64,000 nt of DNA from Achromobacter denitrificans NBRC 15125 (GTDB lineage Bacteria; Pseudomonadota; Gammaproteobacteria; Burkholderiales; Burkholderiaceae_B), in the NCBI RefSeq assembly GCF_001571365.1, contig NZ_BCTQ01000006.1, positions 62,001-126,000 on the forward strand, read 5' to 3'. Positions 1-9,169 of this stretch are shown in pieces; position 1 is the first letter of the stretch, and the number at the start of each line of letters is the position of its first letter. The translations under genes and the position numbers were made by a program. The notes beneath the pieces were generated by a model. That model saw nothing but the letters and a program-made list of their open reading frames with translations. It ran no database searches and had not been told where the DNA came from.

Positions 1-133
1 CGGCCTGGGTTTGCTTGGCATAGGCTTCCAAGGGGCCCGTCTTGTCGTAGACGTGGGCGACGACGAAATCCTTCGCCGCCGCAGCGGAACTCATGCATAG
101 GCCGGCCAGCGCGGCGAGCAGAACGCGTTTCAT
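1..133 (-). CDS. ABC transporter substrate-binding protein, N-terminal part (cut by window edge)
   Basis: Only the first 44 codons are present; the rest lies beyond the left edge. The reading starts with a signal peptide (MKRVLLAALAGLCMSSAAAA) and continues with KDFVVAHVYDKTGPLEAY. That continuation is the first strand of periplasmic binding proteins of the LivK/branched-chain amino-acid type, in which a hydrophobic strand is followed by a 'TGPLE'-like loop. The product would be exported to the periplasm and feed an ABC importer. The start ATG at 131-133 has GGAG upstream on the minus strand. The ligand cannot be judged from this fragment. Confidence 0.75.
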   Translation of the reverse strand, partial: MKRVLLAALAGLCMSSAAAAKDFVVAHVYDKTGPLEAYAKQTQA

Positions 134-149
134 GGGTGGGCTCCTGTTA

Positions 150-1025
150 TCAGTGGCGGATGGCCGCCGGTTGGTCCGGCGTGGCCAGGAATTGGCGGAT
201 GGCTTCAATCTGGGGGGCGACGTTCAGGGCGGGAGCGTGGCCGCAATCGGGGAAGTCGATGCGTTGCGCCCGCGGGCCGCGGCGCGTCATCGCGTCGGCG
301 ACCTCCGGCAGCAGCAGGTCCGAGTCGGCGCCGCGCAGCAGCAGGACCGGCATGCGCAGCGAGTCGTAGCCGCTCCAGCGCGCGTAGTCATCGGGGTGAT
401 GGCTGAACTGCCCGACGATGGCCGGGTCGTAGTGGGCGGTGACGCGGCCGTCCGGCAGGCGGCGCATGGAGGTCTCGGCCATCCGGCGCCATTGCTCGTC
501 GCTTTGCCAGCCATAGGGCTTGTAGGCGACCCGCAGCCAGCCCTCCAGTTCCGTGACCGTGTCGAAGGCGGGCGGAGTGCCGACGTAGTCCAGGATGCGC
601 TGGATGGCGGCCTGGGGCAGCTCGGGCCCGATGTCGTTGACCACCAGGTGCGAGATCCGGTCGCGCAGCGTGGTGGCGGCGGCATGCATGCCCGTCGCGC
701 CGCCCATGGACGTGCCGACCCAGCGCACGCGGGCGAGCGCCAGGCCGTCCAGGAGGGCGCGCGCCAGCGCCGCGTAGAAATCCAGCCGGTACTCGGCCGC
801 CGGGTCGGGGCTCCATTGGGACAGGCCCCGGCCTATCGTGTCCGGGCAGATGATGCGGTAATCGCCCGCGAGCGCCTGCGCCAGGTCGTCGAAGTCGCGT
901 CCGGTGCGGGCCAGGCCGTGCCACATGATGACGGGGGGCGCGTCCGCGGCGCCCCATTCCGTGTAGTGCAGTTCGCGGCCTTCGCAGCGCAGATAGCGCG
1001 AAGCCGGCGCGGACGCGTTCGCCAT
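150..1025 (-). CDS. alpha/beta hydrolase
   Basis: A 291-residue alpha/beta-hydrolase-fold enzyme. Visible elements are the oxyanion-hole motif MWHGLARTG near residue 34, the nucleophile elbow GTSMGG with Ser near 106, an acidic residue after the late strand (LLLRGADSD), and the catalytic His in DCGHAP near the C-terminus. I chose the ATG at 1025 because CCGGGAGGAGACC, a good ribosome binding site, lies directly before it; a longer reading to 1130 has no such site. It lies 16 bp downstream of the start of the partial binding-protein gene and may share a transcript with it. It diverges from the AraC regulator at 1194, its probable controller. The substrate is unknown; the fold covers esterases, C-C hydrolases and haloperoxidase-like enzymes. 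Confidence 0.9.
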   Translation of the reverse strand: MANASAPASRYLRCEGRELHYTEWGAADAPPVIMWHGLARTGRDFDDLAQALAGDYRIICPDTIGRGLSQWSPDPAAEYRLDFYAALARALLDGLALARVRWVGTSMGGATGMHAAATTLRDRISHLVVNDIGPELPQAAIQRILDYVGTPPAFDTVTELEGWLRVAYKPYGWQSDEQWRRMAETSMRRLPDGRVTAHYDPAIVGQFSHHPDDYARWSGYDSLRMPVLLLRGADSDLLLPEVADAMTRRGPRAQRIDFPDCGHAPALNVAPQIEAIRQFLATPDQPAAIRH

Positions 1026-1193
1026 GGGTCTCCTCCCGGGTTGTCCAGGTTGTGTGCTTATCGGGCTGACTATAGACTTGCGCCAAGCGCGCCAACAAGG
1101 CGGCCGACACCCCGGAACAGGGTGAGTCAAGAATATGTAGACGCAGGATCACGAGCGCCCGGCGCCGATCCCCGCGTACAAGGAGACCGCGCC

Positions 1194-2189
1194 ATGTCCG
1201 ATACGGAATTCGCCATTTCGGCCGGCGCCGGCGCGGACCGGCGCGACGAATGGCGCGCGGCCCTCTCGGACGCGTTCGGCCCGTTCGAGGTGCATCACGG
1301 CCGGCCCGGCAACTTTTCCGGGCACGTGCGCTACGCGCGCCGCGCCAGCCTGCAATTCAACGACCTGCACTACCAGGGGCAGAAACTCGAACGCACCGCC
1401 GGCAACGTGTCGCGGCTGGACCAGGAGTTCTATACCTTCGGCCTGCCGCTGGCGGGGCCCTTGGCCGTGCGGCAGCGGGGCCGGGAGTTTCAGATCGAGC
1501 CGGGCTGCGTGTACCTGATGAACCAGAGCCTGCCCTACGAGGCGACCGCGCAGGGCGCCGCCGGCTACCGCAGCCTGAGCGTTTCGTTTCCGCGCAGCGC
1601 GCTGTCCCAGCGCGATTCCCGCATCGGCGCGTTCTACAAGCTGCGCGTGGACGACGGCTCATCGCGGGGCGCGCTGTTGGCCAGCTACATGGACCATCTG
1701 TTCAAGGGCATGGGCGGCTGGTCGGACATCGAAGTGGCGGAACTGGGCGAGCGCCTGATCGACCTGATCGTGCTGTTCCTGGTACAGCCGGGGCAGGGGC
1801 AGGCCTCGGAGTCGGACAGCAGCGTGACGGTGGCGCACCGGCAACGCGTGCTGGCCTACATCCGCCAGCATCTGGCGGATCCGGCGCTGTCGCCCCAGTA
1901 TGTGGCGCAGGGCTGCGGCCTGTCCGTGGCGTATCTGCACCGCATCCTGCGCGCGGGCGGGCTGTCGGCGGAATCCTTCATTTTCGAGCAGCGACTCGAC
2001 AAGTGCCGCGAACTGCTGCTGAACCCGCAGCATCGCCACCGCAGCATTTCGGAGCTGGCCTATCAGGTCGGCTTTTCGCACCCCTCGCACTTCAGCCGCC
2101 TGTTCAAGCGCCGCTTCGGCATGACGCCGCGCGACTTGCGGGCCGGCTGCTGGCCCGAGGCCTCAGGCGCGGGCCAGCAGCAGGGCTGA
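1194..2189 (+). CDS. AraC family transcriptional regulator
   Basis: A 331-residue regulator. Residues about 1-215 form an AraC-binding-like sensor domain (contains TAGNVSRLDQEFYTFGLPL and EPGCVYLMNQ). Residues about 225-320 form the double helix-turn-helix of AraC/XylS proteins. Helix-turn-helix 1 is around LSPQYVAQGCGLSVAYLHR, and the second carries the family signature ISELAYQVGFSHPSHFSRLF followed by KRRFGMTPRDLR. The ATG at 1194 follows AAGGAGA. The open frame extends far upstream (to 93), but that part is only the shadow of the hydrolase on the other strand. It diverges from the alpha/beta hydrolase, so it probably controls that gene and the upstream transporter. Its 3' end overlaps the convergent DUF2938 gene by 27 bp. 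Confidence 0.9.
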   Translation: MSDTEFAISAGAGADRRDEWRAALSDAFGPFEVHHGRPGNFSGHVRYARRASLQFNDLHYQGQKLERTAGNVSRLDQEFYTFGLPLAGPLAVRQRGREFQIEPGCVYLMNQSLPYEATAQGAAGYRSLSVSFPRSALSQRDSRIGAFYKLRVDDGSSRGALLASYMDHLFKGMGGWSDIEVAELGERLIDLIVLFLVQPGQGQASESDSSVTVAHRQRVLAYIRQHLADPALSPQYVAQGCGLSVAYLHRILRAGGLSAESFIFEQRLDKCRELLLNPQHRHRSISELAYQVGFSHPSHFSRLFKRRFGMTPRDLRAGCWPEASGAGQQQG

Positions 2190-2669
2190 GCCCCAGGCCG
2201 CCAGGTACAGTCCCACGCCGAACGAGGCGTGCGCCATCAGGCTGCGCGCGCGCGCCGTATTGGGCTTGGGCACGCGGGAGGCGGCGATGCCGGCGCCCAT
2301 GCCCGGCTGCAGGATGAGAAAGGACGCCGCCACGCTGAGCAATCCGAATAGCAGGGCGGGCATCAGGGTGGGGCGCTGGGCCCATTCCAGGCCGACGGCC
2401 GCCAGCAGCATCGCCGCGAACGCCATGCCGACCCCGTAATGCACTGCCCAGCCCAGCCCGAGTTCGCCGCGCACCGGGGCGGCGCGGCCGATGGCCTCAT
2501 GGGTGTAGCGGCCGCGTGCCAAATGGCCGACCCACCTGCCCACCATGGCGTAGTTGAGCGAGGGGGCGCCGAAGCAGCGGTTGAGGAAAACCGCCCATAA
2601 GTCCATGACCGCGGTCGCGCCGATACCGATCATCAGGGCGCGCGACAGGAATTCGAGTTCGGGGGGCAT
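2163..2669 (-). CDS. DUF2938 family integral membrane protein
   Basis: About 168 residues with four likely membrane segments (ALMIGIGATAVMDLWAVFL; the region around HYGVGMAFAAMLLAAVGL; ALLFGLLSVAASFLILQP; GVGLYLAAWGSALLLARA). This matches the length and hydrophobic pattern of the DUF2938 family, whose function is not established. Two in-frame ATGs lie six bases apart (2675 and 2669). GGAG abuts the first directly and sits 6 nt from the second, so the second is preferred. It is divergent from the ArsR-rhodanese gene across a perfect inverted repeat, so the two are probably controlled together. Confidence 0.8.
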   Translation of the reverse strand: MPPELEFLSRALMIGIGATAVMDLWAVFLNRCFGAPSLNYAMVGRWVGHLARGRYTHEAIGRAAPVRGELGLGWAVHYGVGMAFAAMLLAAVGLEWAQRPTLMPALLFGLLSVAASFLILQPGMGAGIAASRVPKPNTARARSLMAHASFGVGLYLAAWGSALLLARA

Positions 2670-2722
2670 GGGCATCTCCGGTTGCCGCGCCAGGCAGTGC
2701 GGCCGCGCGGATAGATATCAAG

Positions 2723-2746
2723 ACATTCAATTTATTGATTGAATGT
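2723..2746. promoter_or_regulatory. probable ArsR-type operator (inverted repeat)
   Basis: Nine-base perfect arms ACATTCAAT and ATTGAATGT are separated by six bases, in an AT-rich patch of an otherwise GC-rich region. It lies between the divergent starts of the DUF2938 gene and the ArsR-rhodanese gene. ArsR/SmtB repressors bind AT-rich imperfect palindromes of this size, so autoregulation plus control of the membrane protein is the likely role. Confidence 0.7.
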
Positions 2747-2764
2747 TAGAGTGATGGTATCGTG

Positions 2765-3439
2765 ATGTCAATGAACGCCTCCGCCGATTCCTATCCCGCC
2801 CAGCATTTCGATGCGCTCGCCGAGATCGCCAAGACCTTGGGGCACGCGCACCGGCTGGTGCTGCTTGAGCACGTCGCCCAGGGCGAGCGCGCGGTAGAGC
2901 GCCTGGCCGAACTCTCCGGGCTGTCGGTGGCCAATACGTCCCAGCATCTGCAGCACCTGCGCCGCGCCGGTTTCGTCCAGACCCGGCGCGACGGCAAGCG
3001 CGTCCTGTACCGCCTGGGCACGGGGCCGGTGGCCCAGTTGCTGGCGGCGCTGCGCGGTTATGCCGAACACCAGCGCGCCGAGATCGAGGAAGTCATCGCC
3101 GACAGCGTTCACCGGCGCGAGCGGCTGGATGGCGTTTCCGTGGATGAATTGCTGGGTCTGCTGGCCAGCGGAAGCGTCACGCTGCTCGACGTGCGTCCCG
3201 CGGAAGAATTCGCGCTCGGCCATCTGCCGGGGGCGGTCAACATCCCGCCCGAGCAGTTGGAACGCCGGCTGGCGGAGCTGCCGGCCGATGCCGACATCGT
3301 GGCCTATTGCCGGGGCCCGTATTGCGTGCTGTCGTCGGATGCGGTCGCCGCGCTGCAGGCCAGGGGGCTGCGCGCGCGCCGGCTGGACGTCGGCTTTCCC
3401 GAATGGAAGGCGGCGGGGCTGCGCGTCGAAGCGGCTTGA
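2765..3439 (+). CDS. ArsR-family regulator fused to a rhodanese domain
   Basis: A two-domain protein of about 224 residues. Residues about 10-100 are a winged helix of the ArsR/SmtB family (EIAKTLGHAHRLVLLEHV; recognition helix in LSGLSVANTSQHLQHLRRAG; wing in TRRDGKRVLYRL). Residues about 120-220 are a rhodanese domain with LLDVRPAEEFALGHLPGAVN and the active-site loop AYCRGPYC, whose first Cys would carry the persulfide. No ArsR metal-binding ELCVCDL-type motif is present, so sulfur or redox species are likelier signals than metals. Possible starts are GTG 2762, ATG 2765 and ATG 2771. It is divergent from the DUF2938 gene across the 2723-2746 palindrome. Confidence 0.88.
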   Translation: MSMNASADSYPAQHFDALAEIAKTLGHAHRLVLLEHVAQGERAVERLAELSGLSVANTSQHLQHLRRAGFVQTRRDGKRVLYRLGTGPVAQLLAALRGYAEHQRAEIEEVIADSVHRRERLDGVSVDELLGLLASGSVTLLDVRPAEEFALGHLPGAVNIPPEQLERRLAELPADADIVAYCRGPYCVLSSDAVAALQARGLRARRLDVGFPEWKAAGLRVEAA

Positions 3440-3459
3440 GGCCGGGTAGCCCGCCAGGC

Positions 3460-3495
3460 AAAAAAAACCCGAACGATGACGTCCGGGTTTTTTTT
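3460..3495. terminator. bidirectional intrinsic terminator
   Basis: A seven-A run, an imperfect hairpin (CCCG pairing with CGGG, plus inner AC/GT pairs) and an eight-T run lie between the convergent ArsR-rhodanese and aldehyde dehydrogenase genes. The A and T tracts allow it to work in both directions. Confidence 0.8.
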
Positions 3496-3508
3496 CGAGC
3501 GGGCAGGG

Positions 3509-4936
3509 TCAGACGTGCGTGATGAACTTCGTGACCAGGTAGCCGTCGAACGTCTCCAGGCCGCCTTCGCTGCCGATGCCGCTGTCCTTGATGCCGCCGA
3601 AGGGCGTCTCGGCCAGGGCGCTGCCGAAATGGTTGATGTTGACCATGCCGGCTTCCAGGCCATTGGAGACCTTGGTGGCGGTCTGCAGCGAGTTCGTGAA
3701 CACGTACGACGACAGGCCGAAGGGGAGGCTGTTGGCGCGGCGCAGCACTTCATCGGTATCGGTGAAGCGGACCACGGGCGCGACCGGGCCGAAGGGTTCT
3801 TCGGTCATCAGCATGGAGTTGTCGGGCAGGTCGGTCACGACGGTGGGGGCGAAGAAGAAGCCCTTGCGGTCCAGCGGGCCGCCGCCGACCACCACCTTGC
3901 CGCCGTGCTTCTTGGCGTCGTCGATGAAGGCGCTCATGGCGGGGACGCGGCGTTCATGCGCCAGCGGGCCCATGTCGGTGCCGTCTTCCAGGCCGTCGCC
4001 GACCTTGATGTTCTTCAGCACTTCGGAGAAGCGCGCGAGGAACTGCTCGTAGGCGCCGTTCTGCACGTAGAAGCGGGTGGGCGACACGCACACCTGGCCG
4101 GCGTTGCGGATCTTGAACTTGGCCAGCATGGTGGCGGCGCGGTCGATGTCGGCGTCGTCGAACACCAGCACGGGCGAGTGGCCGCCCAGTTCCATGGTGA
4201 CGCGCTTCATGTGGGCGCCGGCCAGTGCGGCCAGTTGCTTGCCCACCGGTACGGAACCGGTGAACGATACCTTGCGCACGATCGGCGAGCGGATCAGGTA
4301 GTCCGAGATCTTGGCGGGCTCGCCCCAGACGATGTTCAGGCAGCCCTTGGGCAGGCCGGCGTCGTGGAACATGCGGGCGATCGCCATGACGGCGCTGGGC
4401 GAATCCTCGGGGCCCTTCAGCACCACCGTGCAACCGGCGCCGATGGCGGCGGCGATCTTGCGGATGGCCTGGTTGTAGGGGAAGTTCCAGGGCGTGAACG
4501 CGGCGCAAACGCCGATGGGCTCGCGCACGACGATCTGGCGCACGTCGGGGTTGCGCGGGGGCACCACGCGGCCGTAGATGCGGCGGCATTCCTCGGCGTG
4601 CCAATCGGCGTGCTCGGCGCAGGAAGTGACTTCGCCGACGGCCTCGGCCAGCGGCTTGCCCTGGTCCAGCGTCATGTTGCGGCCGATTTCCTTGGCGCGT
4701 TCGCGCGACAGCGTCGCGACCTTGCGCAGGATGGCGGAACGCTCCATCGGAGACGACTTCTTCCAGGATTCGAAAGCACGCTGGGCGGCGGCTAGCGCGC
4801 GATCCAGATCCGCTTCGGTGGCGTGGGGCAGCTGGCCGAGAACTTCCAGCGTGGCCGGGTTGATGACGTCCTGGGTGCGCCTGCCCTCTCCGGCGACGAA
4901 TTCGCCGTCGATATACAGCGCCAACTGTTCATACAT
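3509..4936 (-). CDS. NAD(P)-dependent aldehyde dehydrogenase (succinate-semialdehyde dehydrogenase-like)
   Basis: A 475-residue member of the ALDH superfamily, oxidising an aldehyde to the acid. Visible signatures are the cofactor strand [21 protein letters not shown] and VLKGPEDSP, the NAD-binding [13 protein letters not shown], the general base Glu in [10 protein letters not shown], the catalytic Cys in [12 protein letters not shown], and the C-terminal [10 protein letters not shown] and [15 protein letters not shown]. The last motif and the overall length resemble succinate-semialdehyde (GabD-like) and related ALDHs. The ATG at 4936 gives the canonical start [14 protein letters not shown]; the longer open frame is a shadow. 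It stands alone on the minus strand and ends at a bidirectional terminator. Exact substrate unknown. Confidence 0.9.
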   Translation of the reverse strand: MYEQLALYIDGEFVAGEGRRTQDVINPATLEVLGQLPHATEADLDRALAAAQRAFESWKKSSPMERSAILRKVATLSRERAKEIGRNMTLDQGKPLAEAVGEVTSCAEHADWHAEECRRIYGRVVPPRNPDVRQIVVREPIGVCAAFTPWNFPYNQAIRKIAAAIGAGCTVVLKGPEDSPSAVMAIARMFHDAGLPKGCLNIVWGEPAKISDYLIRSPIVRKVSFTGSVPVGKQLAALAGAHMKRVTMELGGHSPVLVFDDADIDRAATMLAKFKIRNAGQVCVSPTRFYVQNGAYEQFLARFSEVLKNIKVGDGLEDGTDMGPLAHERRVPAMSAFIDDAKKHGGKVVVGGGPLDRKGFFFAPTVVTDLPDNSMLMTEEPFGPVAPVVRFTDTDEVLRRANSLPFGLSSYVFTNSLQTATKVSNGLEAGMVNINHFGSALAETPFGGIKDSGIGSEGGLETFDGYLVTKFITHV

Positions 4937-5081
4937 GCCTGTCTTTCCTTGCGAAGTAGGAGTGGATAGCGATCGCTGTCGCCCGTGCCAGTCTAAACCA
5001 GCTTGCGGGCCGCGGGGAGGTCCAATGCGGGGAGGACGCTTGGAGCCAATCGGCGGGCGAACCTTGCGTGCGCGCCCGGGC

Positions 5082-5891
5082 ATGGACAAAATGGTGCATC
5101 TTTGGCTGCCCACCCGGTTATCTATTGTGCAACCCGTCGATGCGCGTCCGTCCGGCAAGCCCAGTTTCTACTCACGAGCCTTTTTCCGTTTCATCGACTG
5201 GCTCCGCAACCGCATCGCCCAGGCCTCGCTGGTGGGCGACCGGCCCATCTTCCAGAACGGCCAGTTCCCCTGGGTGGCCCGGCTTGAAGCCCAAGCGCCC
5301 GCCATTCGCGCCGAGCTGAGCGGCCTGCTGGCCGAGCGCCGGCAGCTGCCATCCTTCCATGAACTGTCCCCGGATGTGGGCATGATCACGTCGGACGACC
5401 AGTGGAAGACGTTCGTCTTCATGGGCTACGGCCTGCGGTCCGAGCGCAACCTGGCGCGCTGCCCGGCCACCGCGCGGGCCTTGCAGGACATCCCCGGCCT
5501 GCGCACCGCCTTCTTTTCGATCCTGGAGCCGGGCAAGCGCATCCCCCGGCACACCGGGCCGTACAACGGGGTCCTGCGCCTGCACCTGGGGTTGGTGGTG
5601 CCGGAGCCGGCCGACCGATGCTGGATCGAGGTGGGGGGCGAACGCTACAGCTGGAAGGAGGGCGAGGCCGTCGTGTTCGACGATCTGTACCCCCACGAGG
5701 TGCACAACGACACCGCCGGGCCGCGCGCCGTGCTCTTCGTGGACTTCGAGCGCCCGTGCCGGGCGCCGATACGCTGGCTCAACCGGCTGGTGCTGGCGGC
5801 GGCGCCGTTCACCGACGAAATCCGCCGCGGCAAGGCCAACCATGACGCCTGGGAGCGAAACTACTACCGCGATAAAAAAGGGCTGGATTGA
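5082..5891 (+). CDS. lpxO: aspartyl/asparaginyl beta-hydroxylase domain protein (LpxO-like lipid A hydroxylase)
   Basis: A 269-residue Fe(II)/2-oxoglutarate-dependent oxygenase of the Asp/Asn beta-hydroxylase family. The double-stranded beta-helix core is seen from about residue 140: [16 protein letters not shown] gives the first iron His, followed by the arginine region. [12 protein letters not shown] gives the distal His, and [11 protein letters not shown] follows. Family members in Gram-negative bacteria (LpxO) 2-hydroxylate lipid A acyl chains, which is the best guess here. The symbol is given with reserve because paralogues act on other substrates. ATGs at 5082 and 5091 are both possible. 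It is the gene directly upstream of the spc operon on the same strand, with a 353-bp gap. Confidence 0.75.
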   Translation: MDKMVHLWLPTRLSIVQPVDARPSGKPSFYSRAFFRFIDWLRNRIAQASLVGDRPIFQNGQFPWVARLEAQAPAIRAELSGLLAERRQLPSFHELSPDVGMITSDDQWKTFVFMGYGLRSERNLARCPATARALQDIPGLRTAFFSILEPGKRIPRHTGPYNGVLRLHLGLVVPEPADRCWIEVGGERYSWKEGEAVVFDDLYPHEVHNDTAGPRAVLFVDFERPCRAPIRWLNRLVLAAAPFTDEIRRGKANHDAWERNYYRDKKGLD

Positions 5892-5969
5892 ACCGGGCCG
5901 AAAACGCCCCCCAAAGGGAAGTTTTCCACAGGCGCTGTCGTGTATTTGCTCACTATCTCAACAAAGGGC

Positions 5970-5998
5970 TTGCGCTCAAAATATAAGCAGGCTAGAAT
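5970..5998 (+). promoter_or_regulatory. sigma-70 promoter for the spc ribosomal operon
   Basis: TTGCGC (5970-5975) and TAGAAT (5993-5998) have the ideal 17-bp spacing, in an AT-richer patch. Transcription would begin near 6005 and give an untranslated leader of about 240 nt before rplN. The whole gap 5892-6244 holds no gene that I can support; the leader is where ribosomal-protein feedback could act. Confidence 0.65.
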
Positions 5999-6244
5999 TG
6001 TCAGCTTTCCCAGATTGTCGATTGGCCAGGGATAAGCTCAGGCCAACGTGTTGGGGGAATACCCGCAGGATTTCAACCCAGGGTCGTTGCGTTGCCACCA
6101 GTTGCTGGTCTTTGGAGCGGAAGCTCGAGGCGCCAGCCAACAATAAGCAGGGCGGCTGACCTGACGGGACCAAAACTGGCAGGAATTGCAGTGTTCCCTT
6201 TTGGGGAAAACCGTATTTCCAGTTAAGTTGGAACAGGAAAAATC

Positions 6245-6613
6245 ATGATCCAAATGCAGACCACGCTGGACGTGGCCGATAACACTGGTGCGCGTCATGT
6301 CATGTGCATTAAGGTGCTCGGCGGCTCCAAGCGCCGTTATGCCGGTATCGGCGACATCATCAAGGTGAGCGTCAAAGATGCGGCTCCGCGCGGACGCGTC
6401 AAGAAAGGCGAAATTTACAATGCCGTGGTGGTTCGTACCGCCAAGGGCGTGCGCCGTAAAGACGGTTCGCTGATTCGTTTCGGTGGCAATGCCGCCGTGT
6501 TGCTCAACGCCAAGCTGGAGCCCATCGGCACCCGCATCTTCGGACCCGTTACGCGTGAACTGCGTACCGAGAAGTTCATGAAGATCGTGTCGCTGGCCCC
6601 GGAAGTGCTGTAA
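6245..6613 (+). CDS. rplN: 50S ribosomal protein L14
   Basis: A 122-residue L14, the normal length. It carries the start [17 protein letters not shown], the [20 protein letters not shown] segment and the ending [12 protein letters not shown] typical of bacterial L14. It binds 23S rRNA at the subunit interface. First gene of the spc operon here; rpsQ, which usually precedes it when the S10 and spc operons abut, is not upstream. rplX follows after 11 nt. Confidence 0.98.
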   Translation: MIQMQTTLDVADNTGARHVMCIKVLGGSKRRYAGIGDIIKVSVKDAAPRGRVKKGEIYNAVVVRTAKGVRRKDGSLIRFGGNAAVLLNAKLEPIGTRIFGPVTRELRTEKFMKIVSLAPEVL

Positions 6614-6624
6614 GGAGCCCTACG

Positions 6625-6945
6625 ATGAACAACATTCGTAAAGGCGACGAAGTCATCGTCCTGACCGGCCGCGACAAGAAGCGTCGCGGTACCGTGCTGG
6701 CGCGCGTCGATGCCGACCACGTTCTGGTCGAAGGCGTCAACGTCGTCAAGAAGCACGTGAAAGCCAACCCGATGGCCAACAACCCGGGCGGAATCGTCGA
6801 AAAGACCATGCCGATCCACATCTCGAATGTGGCGCTCTTCAACCCCGCTACCGGTCGTGGCGACCGCGTGGGCGTGCAAGAAGTGGAAGGTCGCAAGGTT
6901 CGCGTGTTCCGTTCCAATGGTGCCGTTGTCGGCGCCAAGGCGTAA
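6625..6945 (+). CDS. rplX: 50S ribosomal protein L24
   Basis: A 106-residue L24 with the N-terminal KOW motif ([19 protein letters not shown]) and the conserved [11 protein letters not shown]. It is an assembly initiator that binds the 5' domain of 23S rRNA. It has a clear GGAG before the ATG, and rplE follows after 12 nt. Confidence 0.98.
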   Translation: MNNIRKGDEVIVLTGRDKKRRGTVLARVDADHVLVEGVNVVKKHVKANPMANNPGGIVEKTMPIHISNVALFNPATGRGDRVGVQEVEGRKVRVFRSNGAVVGAKA

Positions 6946-6957
6946 GGGGCGATAGAC

Positions 6958-7497
6958 ATGTCTCGTTTGCAAGATCTCTACAAGAGCAAGGTCGCTGCCG
7001 ACCTGCAAGCCAAGTTTGGCTACAAGAGCACGATGGAAGTGCCGCGCATCACCAAGATCACCCTGAACATGGGTGTCTCGGAAGCCGTGGCTGACAAGAA
7101 GGTTATCGAGCACGCCGTCTCGGACCTGACCAAGATCGCCGGCCAAAAGCCCGTCGTGACGAAGACCAAGAAGGCTATCGCCGGGTTCAAGATCCGCGAA
7201 AACTACCCGATCGGTTGCATGGTCACGCTGCGTGGTCAGCGCATGTACGAATTCCTGGATCGCCTGGTGGCGGTTGCGCTGCCTCGCGTGCGCGACTTCC
7301 GCGGTATCTCGGGTCGTGCGTTCGACGGCCGTGGCAACTACAACATCGGGGTGAAAGAGCAGATCATTTTCCCCGAAATCGAGTACGACAAGATCGACGC
7401 GCTGCGTGGGCTGAACATCAGCATCACCACCTCCGCGAAGACCGACGAAGAAGCCAAGGCGCTGTTGACGGCCTTCAGCTTCCCGTTCCGTAACTAA
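6958..7497 (+). CDS. rplE: 50S ribosomal protein L5
   Basis: A 179-residue L5 of full length. It has the characteristic [30 protein letters not shown] and [17 protein letters not shown] segments and ends in [11 protein letters not shown]. It binds 5S rRNA in the central protuberance and contacts P-site tRNA. In Escherichia coli the start region of this gene is the site of S8 feedback; I did not try to fold it here. Confidence 0.98.
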   Translation: MSRLQDLYKSKVAADLQAKFGYKSTMEVPRITKITLNMGVSEAVADKKVIEHAVSDLTKIAGQKPVVTKTKKAIAGFKIRENYPIGCMVTLRGQRMYEFLDRLVAVALPRVRDFRGISGRAFDGRGNYNIGVKEQIIFPEIEYDKIDALRGLNISITTSAKTDEEAKALLTAFSFPFRN

Positions 7498-7509
7498 GGG
7501 GCTGATGAC

Positions 7510-7815
7510 GTGGCTAAACTTTCCCTCATCAATCGCGACATCAAGCGCGCCAAGCTGGCTGACAAGTTCGCTGCCAAGCGCGCTGAGTTGAAGGCGATCA
7601 TCGACGACCAGTCGAAGACCGACGAAGAACGTTACCAAGCTCGGCTCAAGCTGCAACAGCTGCCGCGCAATGCCAACCCGACGCGTCAACGTAACCGTTG
7701 CGTGGTCACCGGTCGTCCGCGCGGCGTGTTCCGCAAGTTCGGCCTGACGCGCCACAAACTGCGTGAAATGGCGATGAAGGGTGAAATCCCCGGCATCACC
7801 AAGGCCAGCTGGTAG
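7510..7815 (+). CDS. rpsN: 30S ribosomal protein S14
   Basis: A 101-residue S14 of the longer, zinc-free type: the segment where the CXXC zinc ribbon would lie has only the single Cys of [12 protein letters not shown]. It ends in [11 protein letters not shown] as in other proteobacteria. The start is GTG at 7510, which is the only sensible one. It binds 3' major domain 16S rRNA in the 30S head. Confidence 0.97.
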   Translation: MAKLSLINRDIKRAKLADKFAAKRAELKAIIDDQSKTDEERYQARLKLQQLPRNANPTRQRNRCVVTGRPRGVFRKFGLTRHKLREMAMKGEIPGITKASW

Positions 7816-7825
7816 GAGAAACAAT

Positions 7826-8221
7826 ATGAGCATGAGCGATCCCATCGCCGATATGCTGACCCGCATTCGCAATGCGCAGCAAGTGGACAAAGTTACGGTG
7901 AGCATGCCCTCCTCGAAGCTGAAGGCGGCCATTGCCGCTGTGCTGAAGGACGAAGGCTACATCGACAGCTTTGATATCAAGGGCACCCAGGCCAAGCCTG
8001 AGCTCGAGATCACCCTGAAGTACTACGCTGGCCGTCCGGTCATCGAGCGCATCGAACGCGTCTCGCGCCCCGGTCTGCGTATCTACAAGGGCCGTACCAG
8101 CATTCCTCAGGTCATGAACGGCCTGGGCGTGGCTATCGTTTCGACCTCGCGCGGCGTCATGACCGACCGTAAGGCTCGCGCCAACGGCGTCGGCGGCGAA
8201 GTGCTGTGCTACGTGGCCTAA
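7826..8221 (+). CDS. rpsH: 30S ribosomal protein S8
   Basis: A 131-residue S8, with start [18 protein letters not shown] and the C-terminal [20 protein letters not shown]. It binds the central domain of 16S rRNA and is the known translational repressor of spc operons in enterobacteria. The start at 7826 follows TAGGAGAAACA; the upstream extension of the frame overlaps rpsN and is not used. Confidence 0.98.
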   Translation: MSMSDPIADMLTRIRNAQQVDKVTVSMPSSKLKAAIAAVLKDEGYIDSFDIKGTQAKPELEITLKYYAGRPVIERIERVSRPGLRIYKGRTSIPQVMNGLGVAIVSTSRGVMTDRKARANGVGGEVLCYVA

Positions 8222-8233
8222 GGAGAAATTCGA

Positions 8234-8767
8234 ATGTCACGTATTGCTAAGTATCCGGTCGAACTGCCCAAGGGTGTTGAAGCCAACATCCAGCAGGATC
8301 AGATCACCGTCAAGGGCCCGCTGGGCACCCTGACCCAAGCCCTGACCGGCGACGTCACGGTTGCGCTGGACGACGGCAAGCTTACGTTTGCCGCCGCCAA
8401 CGAAACCCGTCACGCTAACGCCATGTCGGGTACCGTGCGCGCTCTGGTGGCCAACATGGTCACCGGCGTGAGCAAGGGCTTCGAGCGCAAGCTGAACCTG
8501 GTCGGCGTGGGTTACCGCGCCTCGATTCAAGGCGACGCCGTTAAGCTGCAGCTCGGTTTCTCGCACGACGTTTTGCACCAGTTGCCGGCCGGCATCAAGG
8601 CCGAGTGCCCGACCCAGACGGAAATCGTCATCAAGGGCGCCAACAAGCAAGTCGTCGGTCAGATGGCCGCTGAAATCCGCGCGTACCGCGAACCCGAACC
8701 CTACAAGGGCAAGGGCGTGCGTTACTCGGACGAACGCGTCGTCATCAAAGAAACCAAGAAGAAATAA
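8234..8767 (+). CDS. rplF: 50S ribosomal protein L6
   Basis: A 177-residue L6 made of two similar alpha/beta domains. It has the conserved [19 protein letters not shown] in the middle and [19 protein letters not shown] near the end. It sits near the sarcin-ricin loop. AAGGAGAAATTCG precedes the ATG. Confidence 0.98.
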   Translation: MSRIAKYPVELPKGVEANIQQDQITVKGPLGTLTQALTGDVTVALDDGKLTFAAANETRHANAMSGTVRALVANMVTGVSKGFERKLNLVGVGYRASIQGDAVKLQLGFSHDVLHQLPAGIKAECPTQTEIVIKGANKQVVGQMAAEIRAYREPEPYKGKGVRYSDERVVIKETKKK

Positions 8768-8788
8768 CGGCGCACGCAAGGACGAATC

Positions 8789-9154
8789 ATGGACAAAAAA
8801 GTTTCCCGTTTGCGTCGTGCGGTTCCGACCCGCCGGAAGATCAACGAGCTGCGCGTTCATCGCCTCTCGATTTTCCGCTCGAACCAGCACATCTACGCCA
8901 ACATCATTTCGCCGGAAGGCGATCGCGTTCTGGTCAGCGCCTCGACGGTCGAAGCCGAAGTGCGCGCGCAACTGGCCGGCCAAACCGGTCAGGGCGGCAA
9001 CAAAGCCGCTGCGTCGCTGGTCGGCAAGCGCGTGGCCGAAAAGGCCAAGGCTGCCGGTATCGAACTGGTCGCTTTCGATCGCTCGGGCTTTCGTTACCAT
9101 GGCCGCGTGAAAGCGCTGGCCGATGCCGCGCGTGAAGCCGGCCTGAAGTTCTAA
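8789..9154 (+). CDS. rplR: 50S ribosomal protein L18
   Basis: A 121-residue L18 with a basic N-terminus, [20 protein letters not shown] and the closing [19 protein letters not shown]. It binds 5S rRNA together with L5. Separated from rplF by 21 nt. Confidence 0.98.
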   Translation: MDKKVSRLRRAVPTRRKINELRVHRLSIFRSNQHIYANIISPEGDRVLVSASTVEAEVRAQLAGQTGQGGNKAAASLVGKRVAEKAKAAGIELVAFDRSGFRYHGRVKALADAAREAGLKF

Positions 9155-9169
9155 GCGAGGATCTGTCAA

